Shown here one piece after another: positions 1-15,200 of a DNA stretch of 64,000 nt (position 1 is the stretch's first letter; each line of letters starts with the position of its first letter). The notes beneath the pieces are model-generated. The model saw only the letters and a list, made by a program, of their open reading frames with translations, did not search any database and was not told the origin of the DNA. The stretch covers positions 11,288,501 through 11,352,500 of the forward strand of contig NC_088315.1 in NCBI RefSeq assembly GCF_910592395.1, read 5' to 3'. The position numbers were made by a program, and so were the translations under genes. Origin of the DNA: Lineus longissimus (taxonomy: Eukaryota > Nemertea > Pilidiophora > Heteronemertea > Lineidae).

Positions 1-26
1 GGCAGGAGTTTACTCTAGCTACCTAC

Positions 27-201
27 CTTTGACATCTGAACCATGAACTTCACCACAAAGACTGTGAACCCAGGTAGAAACTCCTGGGCAGAATCTGAGC
101 AGAAAGCAGAGCGCTCTGCATCAGCTAGCTGAGTGTTGAGGAAGGAGGCAAAGTTGTGCAACTCAGACCAGGAAGGATCACCATTCTCCACACCACAGTA
201 A
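27..201 (-). CDS. RNF213: RNF213 exon with PSWSEL motif, last in window
   Basis: It encodes YCGVENGDPSWSELHNFASF and FVVKFMVQMSK, equivalent to 'HCGVINPSWSELRNFARFLN'. The acceptor TTCTTATCTAG is chosen because it gives the needed phase 2; the frame open further upstream is intronic. Phase 0 out; donor GTAGGT. Confidence 0.93.
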
Positions 202-3200
202 CTAGATAAGAAAGGAGATTGGTCAAATATTTCTCTCATTGAACATTCACACCAGTTTATCAATTTAAGGTCCACCTTCTTTGTAGAGTATTGTGCCAAT
301 TATGTTTAACTACCACTCGACATTATTGATAAACGGCAAAACATCAAAAAGGCTCTGTCGTGCGTGTTCGTTGTATTTTCTTGTGGTTCAGGATGCAAGA
401 TATAAACATTGCTGTAGTATAGTCCTCCTGCGCGCAAATCGCTGAAACATAATGGCTTTGGTGAAATAGATTGATGTGCAGTACGTATTTGAACAAAAGG
501 ACATTTTCAAAGTTCACGTTATAACATGTTTCGATTCCCAATATTTTCTAGACATTGTAAAAAGGCCTTTTTGGTGGTAGTCCATGGCAATTATCAAATA
601 TTTTTATATGTGACGTACAGAATCAAAAATGTTTGTAAACTTTGCAATTCTTAGAGCCTGGAATTAGTTTCTTCGGATTTACCACCAGGGATTCTACAGA
701 AACACAGAAAGTCCTGGCTCTTTCACAGCATGCATAAAAACAATATAAAATCTAGTCAGGATGTTGTTCAGGATGGGACTAGCACAGCATTGCTTGGAGA
801 ATACCTAGGTACTGGTAGTGTCTGTCAGAAAGGGCAAATAATGCGAAGGAGAGCAACTGAAAAATAAATGAATATGTGACTAAATAGCGCTAAATCCAAC
901 TGGTCGCTTAAGGTGCGTCACATCAATACCCCCAGCTGTTGCAATTGGCCTATGCTCTCATGAATCAATCTGAATCAACAGTATTACTAACCAATAACAG
1001 GTCCGAGCAGCAACTAATCATGAGTACTGCTCGGCAATGTGCAAGGCCTTTGCTATTATATGTAGCAATTGCAATGAAAGTGAAAACTTGTTGTACATCC
1101 GCCTGTAGAATCCCACACAAATTACAAGAAGAACAATATACTTACCTCAAGAGCAACTCCAACCATAAATACAAACGACTTGACTGCGTTTCAGCGGAAG
1201 TGAGCGTCTTGAGGTGATTGAACGGTCTTCTGAACTCCTGGTGTTTGCATATATCTTCATATATCAGGGGAACGTTGACCAAGAAACCTGAAAGATTCAA
1301 GAATGACCTGGAAAACACCTGATATCATGTTGGCCATTTAAAAGGTACGCACTTCATCTCCTTAAAGAAGCAATTGATAATATGAACTGACTTATGTTGC
1401 CATAGATAATGAAATCCAACCACCCAATCATTTACTTCATTCAAGGCATCAACAATAAACTGAGCATGAATAATTTATGCCCTTCCTGGAAGGCTATGTT
1501 TTCAAATATCTCAAACTGTATTGACCTACAAAGCAATTTGCTTATGGTGAAGAGAATGACTTTCATTGAATTGGTAATGGTCTACATTTTACATGTACTG
1601 GAACTGTATATATCACCTTCAGCAACAGCAACAGTGCAACAAAAACTTCAGATTGAAACACTGATATACACAAGAAAATATTAGCAGCATTTGAAGACCA
1701 TGATCCTGAACCATAATATGTAGTGCATTAATCATAGTGACATGGGCAGGGTTCGCACAGCAAAAAGACTTTAATGTATAACTCTGAATATCTCCCATTG
1801 TTATATAATAGTATTACACACCCCAAAGCCTCAAAAAACATAAACTGTCAGTCCCGTCAAGAAACTTGGTTACAATCTCGCAGAGTGTGGCATTCATGTG
1901 ACAAACCCATCATTTCTGTCCAAGATTAATGTAATGAATACGAACAGCAATTTATCAAAGCCTCCTGGTTGCTCCCTGAAACCCCTGACTGATTTCTGTG
2001 GAGACCGGGGTAATAATTTGATATCCCAAAGCACTTTGAGTGAGAACACTAGTGTCACGGAATTGTGCTATAGAGTAGACTCATTATTATTATGATTAAT
2101 ATTATTATTAATTGCTTCCACCTGGACTTTAAAACACTTTGTTTTGGTGATTCAAGTTTGTCTGGTTAAAAAACCTGCATCAAAATAGCTTAAGAGTACG
2201 ATGCTTGAAGGGTCATTGTGCATGTCACTATGTGTGTGTAAGGAGGTGCGCATGTTTACAAAATTGAATGAAACGGCCAGGGGTCATTGTGCTCACCGTA
2301 TAGATATTTTGTGGTTAGGAATTCGACCTGGTTAAGAAACATGCTGCATGTATAGTAATTGCAGTTCAAACCAAAGTCGGTATACTTGCTTGGATCACCT
2401 ACCATTAAAAAATCACCATAAATAATTCACTAATAAGCGAGATATTGCACTTTTTCCCTTTTTAGTTTCGGCCTCCTGGTGGCAAAGTCGAGAATCAGAT
2501 CGGATCAAAATTCAGTGGCAGAGGTAACATGATATAGGGAGTCATGTGCACCAAAGTTTATAGCTTTAGCGGTTAAGAAACATGCCATAGTTACACTCAA
2601 ACCGCCAATTTTCACCATTTGACCTCTGCGACCTTGAAAATTAGGTCAAATCAAAAACGCATAGGATATGTGACGTATCCTTGCTAGGAGAACCTACCAT
2701 AAAAATATCATTGAAAGCAAGTCACTAATAAGCAAGATATTGAACTTTTTACATTTTTTTAGTTTTGGCCCCCTAGTGGCCAAGTCGAGAATCAGATCAG
2801 ACCAAAATTTAGTGTTAGCTGTTATATGAATAAGGAGTCATGTGTACCAAATTTCAAGTTCATAGCTTTAGCGGTTAAGAAACATGCCACTGTTTTTGAA
2901 ACAGGATACCGAAGACGACGACGACAACGACGACGACGGACACAGCAGTGTTGTATAGACTCCCCTACGATGAACCAAAAAGGAGTAAACTGGCTAACGT
3001 TTGGAAGGTCCTACGGTAGAATGTTCGCTTTTGATCTCGGAGGTTTTGAGAGTCGTGGCTTCTAGAACCCTAAACCATGATATGTCAGTAAATAAGGGCC
3101 GGAACTTTTTTGCTAGGGGGAGGTTTTCTACTGATAAAACCAGGTCAAGGTGCCTCAGGTTTGTGTAAATATCAGTCACGTGGCAGACGGAACAGAAGCT

Positions 3201-6200
3201 TCAATGGAATACCTTCTGGGTTGGTTTCATTCCTCAGCATAGCCAATGTTTCCTTTGGAGGATGACAAGTCACACTGGGCAGAATATTCAGCATCTGGTG
3301 GACATACTGGACTTTATCACTCGCCTAAACAAAAGACAATGGAGAGGGGACTATTCAGCTTTCACACCTTTTGAAAAGGGACAACTATAATAATATGCAG
3401 TAGAATAATGATTGCAAAATTACGATATTCATAACGCAAAAAGGAACAACACAGTGAGCACAGGTACTATACACTACTGATTAGTGATATGCCGATAGCC
3501 ACTTAACAATCACGTGCATGTCGAAGATTGGCGGAAAAAAATCGACCGGCACCTCTTTACAACTCTTCATTGAAAATCATCCATTTTAAAACTGCTAATG
3601 AGCCTAACTATCAGTATGACACTACTCACAGTTGTCCTTTGCACTTCCTGTTTCAAGAGAGGCAAATTCTCAATCATGTACAAGTCAGATGGATGGCGTC
3701 TCCAGCATCTCCCAGTAGCATCTTTCACGCAGCGGAGAACAAGTAGATTGAACAGAACATGGTTGACCCCTTCCACCACCTGGTAAAATTGTTGACATGA
3801 TCAAGTAAAAACATACTGTCTGCATACCCACGCTGATCGAGGTATTTTCTTTGCATGCTTTGTGTTATTTCTGCTCCAAGCTCTATCTCTGTCAACTCCA
3901 GAACAGATGGAAATCAATGTCCAGTATGCACCTCACGAATTCTACGAGGGGTGGATGTCTTGTAATTGGTTCACTTTTGCAGATTTACGAGATGAAAAAC
4001 ATGTTTTTAATCTGTTTTGACATGTTACTCCTCTAACATGTTGTCATTTTGTATTGTCAATGTGTCTTGTATTTTATTCTCTTTTATATCTACTTTATTC
4101 TATATACCAATGTATTTTGTTTTACAAGGATGAATAAAGTTTGGTAATTCATTATAACTCGCATGTAGCTTCCTCCCGGGCGCCATCAAAATTGATTACA
4201 TCTTTAGCAATAATTTGCATAGCTAAATTGATTTCTCTTTCACTTGGTGCCACATGTCTTGTTTAAAACATAACAATTGCAAATACAATATACATGTATC
4301 CTATTAGCATTACCAAGACCTTATTCTTGATTTTTAAAAAAAATTTAGATGCCTTCACTCTCGACACCTTTGAACTATTAGCATATCTCCGTCCAGAAGT
4401 GCAATTAACTTTGATGGTCACCTTATCACGGCTATTCTAAAAATTAATTCAACAAAGTTTTTGCCATTCAGATTTGGAAAAATATGAAAATAATTGTTTG
4501 AAGATTTAAAAATTCCATACAGGAAAATGTCAGCACCTCCACGCGCAATCACCATGTTTCAGTTAAAAAAAGTAGTATACTCAGTAATTGGAAGAATAGA
4601 TAGTTACCGGGACTGAGATTCATGACAGGAACAATCTGTTTTGTTTACCAACATGTAATTAGCAGTATAATTTACTTGGGCATTGAGGACGATAACCGTG
4701 TGTGCATGGGCGTTGAGGGCCATTGGGGCCATAGCTTAGGCCCATTTTGTGAGACACGGGCATGCCATATCTTAGGCCCATTTTGTGCGACTCGGGCATA
4801 GGATTGGGGTTGTCTGAACAACTCATTGCCAAAAATATCAAGTAATTACCCGATAAGCAACACAGTTGACAAACATGCATTTCATTTCCACGTTAACAAA
4901 CAATTTTCATACGATCTACTTTCACATCAGTATACACACACTTGGGAGGGGACCTTTCTGCCAAGAGTGAGAGTACTCATGCGTACGGGACAGGGGTCCA
5001 AAAAATGAAAAACGATGCTTAAGATGGCTCCTTTGAACTCAATATTCGAGCTTGGATAAGCATATCACACTCGATCAGCTGACAGAATAGACATGTTTTT
5101 CTACAGGTGGATTCAGACTTCATGATATTTATGTTCCGTACAGAAGATTTCATTTGAAGCAAAACGGTTCCAGATTGAAAAATAAACATCAACACTCACA
5201 TCATGTCCAATGTCAATGTGGAACAGGGTTGGTTTTATCTCTTTCTTCACATTGCCACGTTTTTCGACCAAGTTTGCCACCAGGTTAGCATCTGTCATGT
5301 GTCTTTCATGAAGGCGGACAGTTATGGCCTGACACCCAAGTAACTCGCTCCGTTTCTTAATCAGAAGGCTCTTCCCAACCCCAGCTCTTGAGGATTTGAC
5401 AAGACGGACAGACAATCTACAGGTTTAAGAAAGACATATATAGATAAACGTACTACATGTCAAAAATGACATTGAGGTAGTCTACAATTGCAATATCATT
5501 GCTGAACCCTGCTCGAAAAGCGAGTCCTAATTAGGACTCGTTTAACCCTTTCACTGCCGGAGGCGCACTTCTGCGACAATCAATATTATTCCTTTTACTG
5601 CCGGAGGCGCACTTCTGCGACAATTATCCATACACTATAAAACCATTGAAATTTCGTTATTGAGCGTGGTGAGCGTAAAGTTTGATAGATGGGGCGGTAG
5701 TATAGATGGTTCAGCAAAACATGGTGGATGGTTTTATATTTCGATGTTTGGAAGTTTATCGAGTAATTTGAAGCCAAAATGACCAAGAAGAAACTGACTG
5801 TGTCTGAGGTCCTTGATGAGCTGGATAAAGTGAACGATTCAGACTCTGGTGAGGAGTTCGTCGATGATGATGATTTAGATCCTGACTTTGATGTAAATGA
5901 TGAACAAATTAGCGATAATGAGAGTGTGTATATTGTGTTTTGCCAATTACATAGTTTTTTCAAAAAAATTGTCGTCCTCATTATAAATTCAAGATGGCGG
6001 TATGCAAATTAGGGCAAATTATGGTCCCATTTTGAAGATTAGGCAACACTGAACAACTTTTATATACATTGTTTTGCTCTATCTCCAGAGGCTTTCTCTC
6101 TACAGGGTGGAGAAATATCCATACTCAAAATCATGTTAAAACAAAGAAACCTACCGGCAGGTGAGGTAGCTAAAAATTAGAAGCTACCGGCAGTGAAAGG

Positions 6201-9200
6201 GTTAAGACTTTTACAAAAACGTCTAAAAGTCTAAAAACTGTCTAGAAATAAGGCTCATTTAGGCCATATTTAAGACCAGATTTGAAACGATAAGACTCAG
6301 AGAAAAAATATTGTAAAAGGATATCCCACACAAACAAGATTTGCAGCACGATCAGTGAGTTCATTTTAGCCTTATTGTTAAAATGATTCAAATGATATGT
6401 GAAATATATGTCCGCAACAGTCGCATCAGTTGCATGACTGGCTTTGAAAACTTCTTAATAACCAGTATTCTTCCATGAAAATGGTCAATATTCAGGTATT
6501 ATTGCCTGATACAAATTTTAATGGTTCCCTTACTTTTCAAATTCAACCTTTGCTGCTGAGTTCCCACCACAAGAATCCAGGTCCTTCTGAAACTGCCGAT
6601 GGAGGTAGTCCATTACTTGCTCAGTTTTACAGGGAATCAATGACCTTCTGTCTCTATCTAGAGCTGTAACAATGCGCGAGGTATCTTCCCTCTCCGCAGA
6701 ACAGATGATTGCCAACCTGAAGTCTTGAAATTAAGAGTTCTTTAAATAATAGGCCTACATAGATAAGCAGTACGAACTTCGCTTTTCAACCTGTGAATTG
6801 GCCGATTTTTTTCAAAAAGGTTTTAAGTATTTTAACCACATTATGTGATCCATGTTGACTACTTTATCGACTGCTTTGGATTATTGAGCTTTATTTTCAG
6901 GGATTACAGTTGACCTACCACACTGAAAAATGTTTCAACATTTTGTAGTTAGCTGGTAAGTTATTTTAAGGAAGCAGAAATCTAGAGAACCAAGTGAGTC
7001 TTCAAAAGTTGCGGCCAAGACAATTGTTTGGGTGATGTTGGCCAGCCAACAGCTCTCAGTTTTGATGCAAAAACAATTTTTCTACCAGGTGGCAAACTTA
7101 ACCACAGTGATTCAATTAAAGGTACCTTCTTTTCCCTTGATGGAACTATCAAGTGACTTCTCAACTTGGTCGCTCACATCATAATCTAAGAGGTCTGCAT
7201 TTACAAGACAGAATATCTTTCTTTGCTGATCATTCACAGCCCGCTGCCACAGGAGCTCAACCTGCACGAAATAACAGAATTTATTTGAAACACAATTCTT
7301 TTCTCAATAATCCATGATATATAATATCATACTTCATACACAGACATAGCCCAGGCTGCAGTTGTTTAACCTCTTGAGTACCGAAGTGCACGCCCTGTAC
7401 CGGGCCCAATGATTCTATCAGTTTCTTCATCATCATCTTCTTTACCACTACTGTCATACATACAACTGTCATCATCGGTACTAAAACGTGCCCAATTCAA
7501 CCGGCGACTCATAAACGATGGCGTAAATACAACGAAAACAAACGTGACATCGAAGATATTTCACTAAAATGGTCGATACACGTGTTGGCAACAGTGCCCC
7601 TTGACAAAATTCACGGAATGGTCGGTATAGCCATCTATTTGTAAAAAATGGAACTCTAGTGGAAGCAGACGATACACAGTGATCATAATACAGCCATACA
7701 AGTGTGCTGGCAGTACTGGAGTATCAATGATAAAACAATATAATATGATATAAAATGACTGCAATTGCGGACACTAAAAGTACAGAGATGTTAGAATAAA
7801 TGACCGAAATTGCGGTCACTAATGGTATTCAAGAGGTTAAAAGCACAAACTTCTTCGATTTCAATTCAACCCATCTAGATTTTCAAACCGATGTCAAACC
7901 GAAATGTACCAGCCTCATAGTAAGGGTAATGACATATCAAGGAGCAGTTGAGCAACTGAACAGTGAGAACAACTTTGGGAAGGTTTTTCGTAGCCTGCAA
8001 CAAGATGGCTTTTCTTGTATAAGAACAATTACTCTCAATCATTATAACACAATTAATGCCCCAGTAAAAAAGACTACGCAGCATTGCCGCAGCTAATTTG
8101 CATTCCATCCAAAACTATTTGCCAAAACAATCTCCAACTAAAGGAAGCATACATGTACCTAATGTCATTAAAAAATTGCTATATATAAAAGAGACAGACT
8201 AAAATTGTGAGAACATGTCCATTGTTTTTTAGTTGACTTAATGGAATAAATACCACCTTGTTTGCATAATATATAGACAGTCTCACCTCCTCAGCTGTAG
8301 TGTGAACTGTGCACAACAAGACTTCATCATCATTTGGTAGTGGCACATCTTCAGGTTTGTCATCCATATACAAGCTCAGAGCAGTGATATACACATCATC
8401 TGCAATGGTAGATCACACAGTTAATACTGTTGCTATAGTCACTCAGTGTTCTCCACAAGGCTATTTGTCAGGGTGGCCCACCCTACCTTGGAAGATACAC
8501 CCTACCTTGCTCTATAACTTTGTAGAGGGTTCCTACAGGGCCACCCTACCTCAACTGGCTGGCCACCCTACCTTGTGTTGAACACAGCGTCATGAAAATC
8601 AAGGGTATCACCCTACCTTGAGAAAACCCTGTGGAGAACACTGGTCACTATAGTCTCAGTAAAAGATACCAAAAAATAGAAAAACAAATTTTACTAAAAT
8701 GTTACCGTTAAACGTTAAATTGTTGCTCAACATTGCCTCATGGACATGTTTGACATCACTAATTCATTAATATGCATTTGAATCTAAATGGATTTTGATT
8801 CGAACGTTTGGATATTTCACTTGTCATTTGCACTTACCTTCTGGACAAACGATGAGGTTAGGTCGTCCTGACTTCAACACTGGAGGGAAGGATCTCTTTA
8901 TCACAGTGTTTTCTGAAAAAAGGCAACATTGTTTTAATCCATCACCCAAACTAACTGGTCAGGACGGGCAATCATTGTAATAACCTGTGGAGTTGCCTAT
9001 CTATTCATATGTATAGCAGGATCATAATGAAGAGAGTTTCTCAGGTCACTCCATCTCTAAAAATGATAATTGCAGCTATGTTATAGATTTCTAGGTCGAC
9101 TGCTTCTGACAACCAAGTCTACCTTACCTCTGTCAGCAAGTGCATCTAATATCATGCCAAGGTGCTTCACACTGAGGTAGTCCTTCACACTTGTCGAGAC

Positions 9201-12200
9201 ATTCTCAAGGAATCCATGCCACAGGTCCCTCAACTGATCACACAGTCCCCTAAAGGGTAAGCAAAATGAAAATGTCAAGTAATGTTGTATATTATTTTTC
9301 ACTTGAAACGACCATAAATGATATGGATTTACCCTTTCATTGCGTCTACCCGGTAGTACTGGGTATAATAAAATGTTAATGTGCATACCCGGTACACCAG
9401 GTACTCAATAAATCCCTCACTAAAATTAGTGCCCGTATTGCAAGTTTCATCGAACGTTTTTTCTATAAACTAGAGCATATTTCCATGTGTTCTAAAACAG
9501 TGAAAACTAAAATGGCCGGGCGCACAAGGTCCAACGCACCTTTTTTTCCCTGAATAAAGTGTACCATAATAGCTCATCGAGCTACGCCTTTAACTGAAAA
9601 TGCTAGGGGCCATTGTGCTCTCCATATAGATATTTAGTAGACAAGGGCTATAGTATATATGCTATTTAACATCTGTGACCTAGAAAAGTAGCTAAAATCA
9701 AAAACCTATGTGACATGGTGGTGAGATGTACCCATGATATCATATTTGTGGCAATACAGCAAGTAGTTAAGCAATAAGATGGTTTTCAGATTAGGCCCCC
9801 TGGTGGAAAACCGTTCATGTGTACCAAATGCGAGATCAACAGTCATTGCAAGAAGCGTGACATAGTCAAAGCCTAACGACCAATTTATGCCATTTGACCT
9901 AGTGAGACATTGCATTCATCATCAAACTGATGAAAAACAAATACATTTAACATAAAATGAAATGGCCAAGGGCCATTGTGCTCACCGTATAGATATTTGG
10001 TGGTTTAAGGAATTCATCCTGGTTAAGAACCATGCTACAAGTATAGTGTATAGGTCAAACCAAAGTCGGTAGACATGTGATGTATCGTTGCTTGGAGTAA
10101 CTACCATACAAATATCATCAAAACAAGTCACTAAATAAGCGAGATATTACACTTTTTACCTTTTTTAGTTTTGGCCTCCTGTTTGCCAAGTCGAGAATCA
10201 GATCGGATCGAAATTTGCTGTACGAGGTTACATGATGTAGGTAGTCACGTGTACCAAATTTCAAGTTCATAGCTTTTAGGGTTACGAAACGTGCCATAGT
10301 TACACTGAAACGGCCAATTTATGCCATTCAACCTAGGTGACCTTGAAAATATGGAGAAGGAGAACCTACCATCAAAATTTTATCGAAAACTAGTCACTCA
10401 TAAGAGAGATATCACACTTTTCAGGTTTCGACTTCTGGCTCCCTGGTGGCCAAGTCAATAATCAGATCAGACCTCATTCAGTATCAAAGGTGTCATGACA
10501 TAGGGAGTCATGTGTACCAAATTTCAAGTTCATAGCTATAGCAGTTAAGAAACGTGCCATATCCCAAATGGCCAATTTACACCACCTCTGTGACCTTGAA
10601 AATTAGGTCAAATCAAAAACCTGTACGATATATGATATATCCTTGCTAGGAGTACCTACCATAAAAACTTCTTTGAAAACAAGTCGCTAATTAGCAAGAT
10701 ATGGGGTATTGTCGTCACGTGCGCCGTCCGTCCGGGCGGGCGTCTGCTACTTGGTTTCTGTGGATTTCTAGGAGAACGGCTTTGACAATCAATTCAATTT
10801 TTGGTATGTACATTTGGGGTGACTAGAGGAAGGTTCCTTTGAAAACGGGCTTGTTCCGATTATCAATATGGCCACCAGGTCGGCGTGTTTGAAATTGGTT
10901 TCCGTCAATTTCGAGGAGAACCCTTTGTCCGATCAAATTCATTTTTGGTATGTACGTTGGGGATGACTAGAGGAAGGTTCCTTTCGAAAATCGGCTCGTT
11001 CTGATTCTCATTATGGTCACCAGGGCAACGTGCTTGAAATCGGTTTCCGTCAATTTCGAGGAGAACGGTTTGGAGGATGGAATCAATTTTTAGTGGGTGT
11101 AGGCCTAATGCAGTTTTGTAAGGGGAAGGTTTCTTTCGAAAATCAGCGCGATTCGAAATTCCACGCTCACATCCTCAAAATAGGTTTCCACATTTTTAAT
11201 TTCCATATGCAAACTAGCCACTCAACTAAGCCAACTTCACCATTATCTCACCTTCAACCTTAATAGGCTGAGGGGTTATGCTTGCTTTGCGATGCTATTT
11301 TTTAGTTTTGGCCCCTGGTGGCCAAGTCAATAATCAGATCGGACTGAAATCCTGAGGGGTTCTGTGTACAAAGTTTCAAGTTCACAACTTTAGCGGTTGA
11401 GAAACTGCCACTGAAACACGATACAGACGTCAACGACGACGGACACTGCTGTGTTGTATAGACACCCCTACGGTGGGCCAAAAAGGACACGATTCTTACA
11501 ATTTTGATTTATACAGCTGGTTAAGTAGTTTAGAGGTCACATCACTCATTGTTGGCTGCATTGCGTTAAGGTCATCTGCTGCATCATCGCTCTCTGAGGA
11601 CTCACTTTGATCATCATCGTCATCGTCTTTGTCTTCGTTTTCAAAACACCACAGTGTACCTGGTTAAAGTAAATATAGTATTCAAACTGACTTATTAGCA
11701 ATAAGCACCACCCAATCATCCGCCTTGGCAAAGAGTGAAGCCTAATTTTCCCAGCCGTTCGATTAGTCGCCCTATATAGTAATTTATTTGCTTGGCAATT
11801 GTAACTCTAATGGTCACACACTAGCATTTGAATAGAAAAAAATTGAATTTCTAATACATGGTCTCAATTCCTAGGATGGATGCGCTTTACGTTATCAATA
11901 TATATTTCTTTAATGGTCGATGGGCATTATTAAGGGCAATATTACCCAGCTGTCGGCTTCTCAGTCAACTCCTATTCTACATAAGTCGTTTCAATCAACA
12001 AATTGTGCAAAAAATATTTTTCAAAATCTGACTGAATTATCACGCTTTTCCGATGTTGACTCTGATTTAACCCAAGTTAGCTCTACATGCGTCGATCCTT
12101 TCCATGTAGAACAATTATTAGCTAGGTTAATGCATCAGAACTTCATTACTGTTGTATAGCCTATGGAATTTGACTCTAATACCCAACTTGAAATGAGGAC

Positions 12201-15200
12201 TATGCAAAAAGTATCAAAAGCACATCATAAAATCTAACATTTCGTCTGTATATAAAGCACAGTATACAATGCACATCATACATGACGTTTACATTTTTAG
12301 CTCAGCTGACTAAGTCAGCCGAGCTTGTCAAATAAGTTGTTCAGTGGCGTCCGTCTGTCCATCCATCCATCCATCCATCCATCCGTCCGTTAAACCCATG
12401 GTGCACATTTTGTAACCGTTAGACCTAGAGACTTTAATTTTGCATTTCTGGATACTTCTGGTCAAACTCTACTTTCAAAACAAAATTTGTCGCCATTCGA
12501 CCTACTTCCTGCGAGCGAGAGTGCATGAAGGAAACTGGCCTATATCGGCCTAGGAGCAGCAGAATTAGTCGAAATATGCTCTAATATTAAGATAAAATTC
12601 TTGAAAATCTATTTTATTGAGAAAAAGTTCAAAATTTTAACAGGAGAGGGCGCTACCTGCCTTTTAATTATTTCTGCCGATTCAAATTCCCGCCCGATGA
12701 CGTCAGCCATCAATGAAGTCTCCTATTTGCCAGTTCTCAAAACATGGCAGCTACACAACAAAAGCAGTAGCTCCAGGAATAAATCACTGTTCACTTCAGC
12801 TTCGTAATCGATTGTACCCCCACTTTATTGTGTTTTGTGTGGTGTTCCTATTCAATCAACGATGTAAGGCCTTATTATGTTGGTTTTAATTGAGAAGGTG
12901 CATTATAAGCGGCGTACGAAATACCGAAGCGGAGACAAAATGGCGGCATGTTGTTTACGCTATGTGCAATAATCTTGGAGCTCAATGACACTCAAGTACC
13001 CAATTTTCTGCTTAAAAAGTAGTCTGGTAGGCGATATTATCACTAGTTCGTTTCAGTGGTAGTCATAAGGTCTTTAGGGACTAAATTCAGAAATTAGTTC
13101 TTGAATATTTGGTGACATTTCTGTGAAAACGATATCGGAAGTGCATGCTCTGTTCGCGATGACATCGCCGATGTATTTTGAAGTGGAGAATTCCCACAGT
13201 ATGTGCAGTGAATCGGCATGATTCTGTTCGCCTATTATGTTTTAGTTCTACGATTCTTTCATGAGTAAAAAGTAGACATTCTAAGCAATACAATAATGTC
13301 ACTCCCATAAAAATTGATTGGAAATTGAGGGAGCTACGGCATTCTCTTCGGCAACTGGCAGCGCTGAAAAAATACATTGCATACTGTACAATACCAAATG
13401 GCACATTTTAAAAAGCGCTCATTGGACAACGTAGGGAATCACCAGAAATGACGTCATCGCTGGTCTAAATAGAAAACTACGGTGGCGCAGTAGAGCACAA
13501 GAAAATGTTTAGCATTAACTTCGTCATGCAAGCTTCAGCAACAAAATGATTTCTCATGAATGATTTATTTGATCATCATCAGCTTGTTTCCCCTGATAGA
13601 TAAAAAAATGATTTACAATTTCCATCAAAGTTTTCTATTTTGTGTATAGTCACATGTTATTTAACTGGCAAGGAGCCAAGCAGTTTTGAATATTCGCGGG
13701 AAAATACTTCGTACTTGTAAACGAGGCTATGACAATGAGTGTCCTCATTCATGGCATAAACTTCATGTTTCGGTAAATATTTTCATACGATGATTTCACC
13801 CGAATTATGGTCAGGATTGAGGAATGAACAGTGGCATAACTATGTCAACCAAAAACATTGGTACCGTAGTGAACGCAAAAGGATATCAAATACCATGGAG
13901 CATGCCATTTTCATGCATAATGAACTAAACACCGGGAAGATATTAATGATATTAACTCAGCTGAGCGCCAGGCCCTTGGGCCTCTTGTTTATCTTAAAAT
14001 GTATATTGAAATCATTTTGCCATGAAATGCATTAGTACTTCAAGATCCATCTTTCACTGGTAAAACTTGTTTGAGAAAAGTTCAAAACCTTAAAAAGAAA
14101 AAAATCATGGCGCTGCTTTGATAAACATAGTCGGAAAAGGTCTTTGAGTAAAGAATAATGTACTTACAATCATCCACATTCAAGCCACATTCCTTGACAG
14201 CAAGACGGGCTAGCTTTTCCGAGACACCTCCATCAGTTAACTTCTCTAGAACTTCTCGGACATCAGGTACAACCTCAGCATCCTCTCCTGATTCATTGAC
14301 AGGGGTCTCTTTTTGAATTGGAGCTGTATGCACCCTGAGGAAATTCTCAGCATCGTCAACGGCTGCAATGAGGTCTTCATGTGTACAGTGACATTTGATA
14401 TTATGAAGCATATCATAGGTCGTCACATCAAGTTGTTCCTTATTCCTGACTTTGGCGAAATCACCACGCAATGTGACAATCTGTGCTGTAGTAAAGTGGT
14501 TCAGCTGAGGGAATGTCGAGCGTTGTTCGCTTAGGTGGGCCCGCCATTCATTCAGACAATCCGCCATGAACTTTTCCAAGTGATGAATCTTTCCAATAAC
14601 ATCACCCTCACGACTGTCCGTCAAAATGCCTTCTTCGAGTTGAATGTTCACTTTCAGGTTCACGTTTCTCTTGGGATCACAGACAATTGTTGAGACCCAG
14701 TCGTGGAACAGTACGTTGCCGGCAAAGCATATCTTCACATACGTTTTTGCAAGAGTAGTCACGCCCTCAAAGATCTACAACAAAACATATCTGGATCATG
14801 TTAATTTTGTTAAATGAAAAAAAAGGTCTTGCATTTTCTGAGGACATGATTTTATCAACCTTGGGCGATATGAATAAAGACTAGCAAATGCTTTTACTTC
14901 CATGTTGTACAGAAAGGCCTAGTGTAAATGTACATGGAGTTTTAGATAAAAGCATTTGCTAGTCTTTATTCATATCACCCATTGTCTTTCAGGATTCACT
15001 TCTGAAACACCAGAATATAATGTAAATGTAAGTTTATATTACCAACCAACATTCTTTATTTGCCTATTGCCAGAAAATTACCTCTGTGAATCTGTCAACG
15101 GCATGTTTGGAGCTGTCATCCTCAGCTCCCCTCTTCGCTGTTGACACCAACATCAATTTGCTCTGAAGGTCAGTCAGTTGTTCAAAGCTATATCTTTTTG

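Noticed and set aside
13087-13404. 105-residue minus-strand frame
   Set aside because: It lies within the non-coding element at 12.3-14.0 kb and shows no known motif or splice support.
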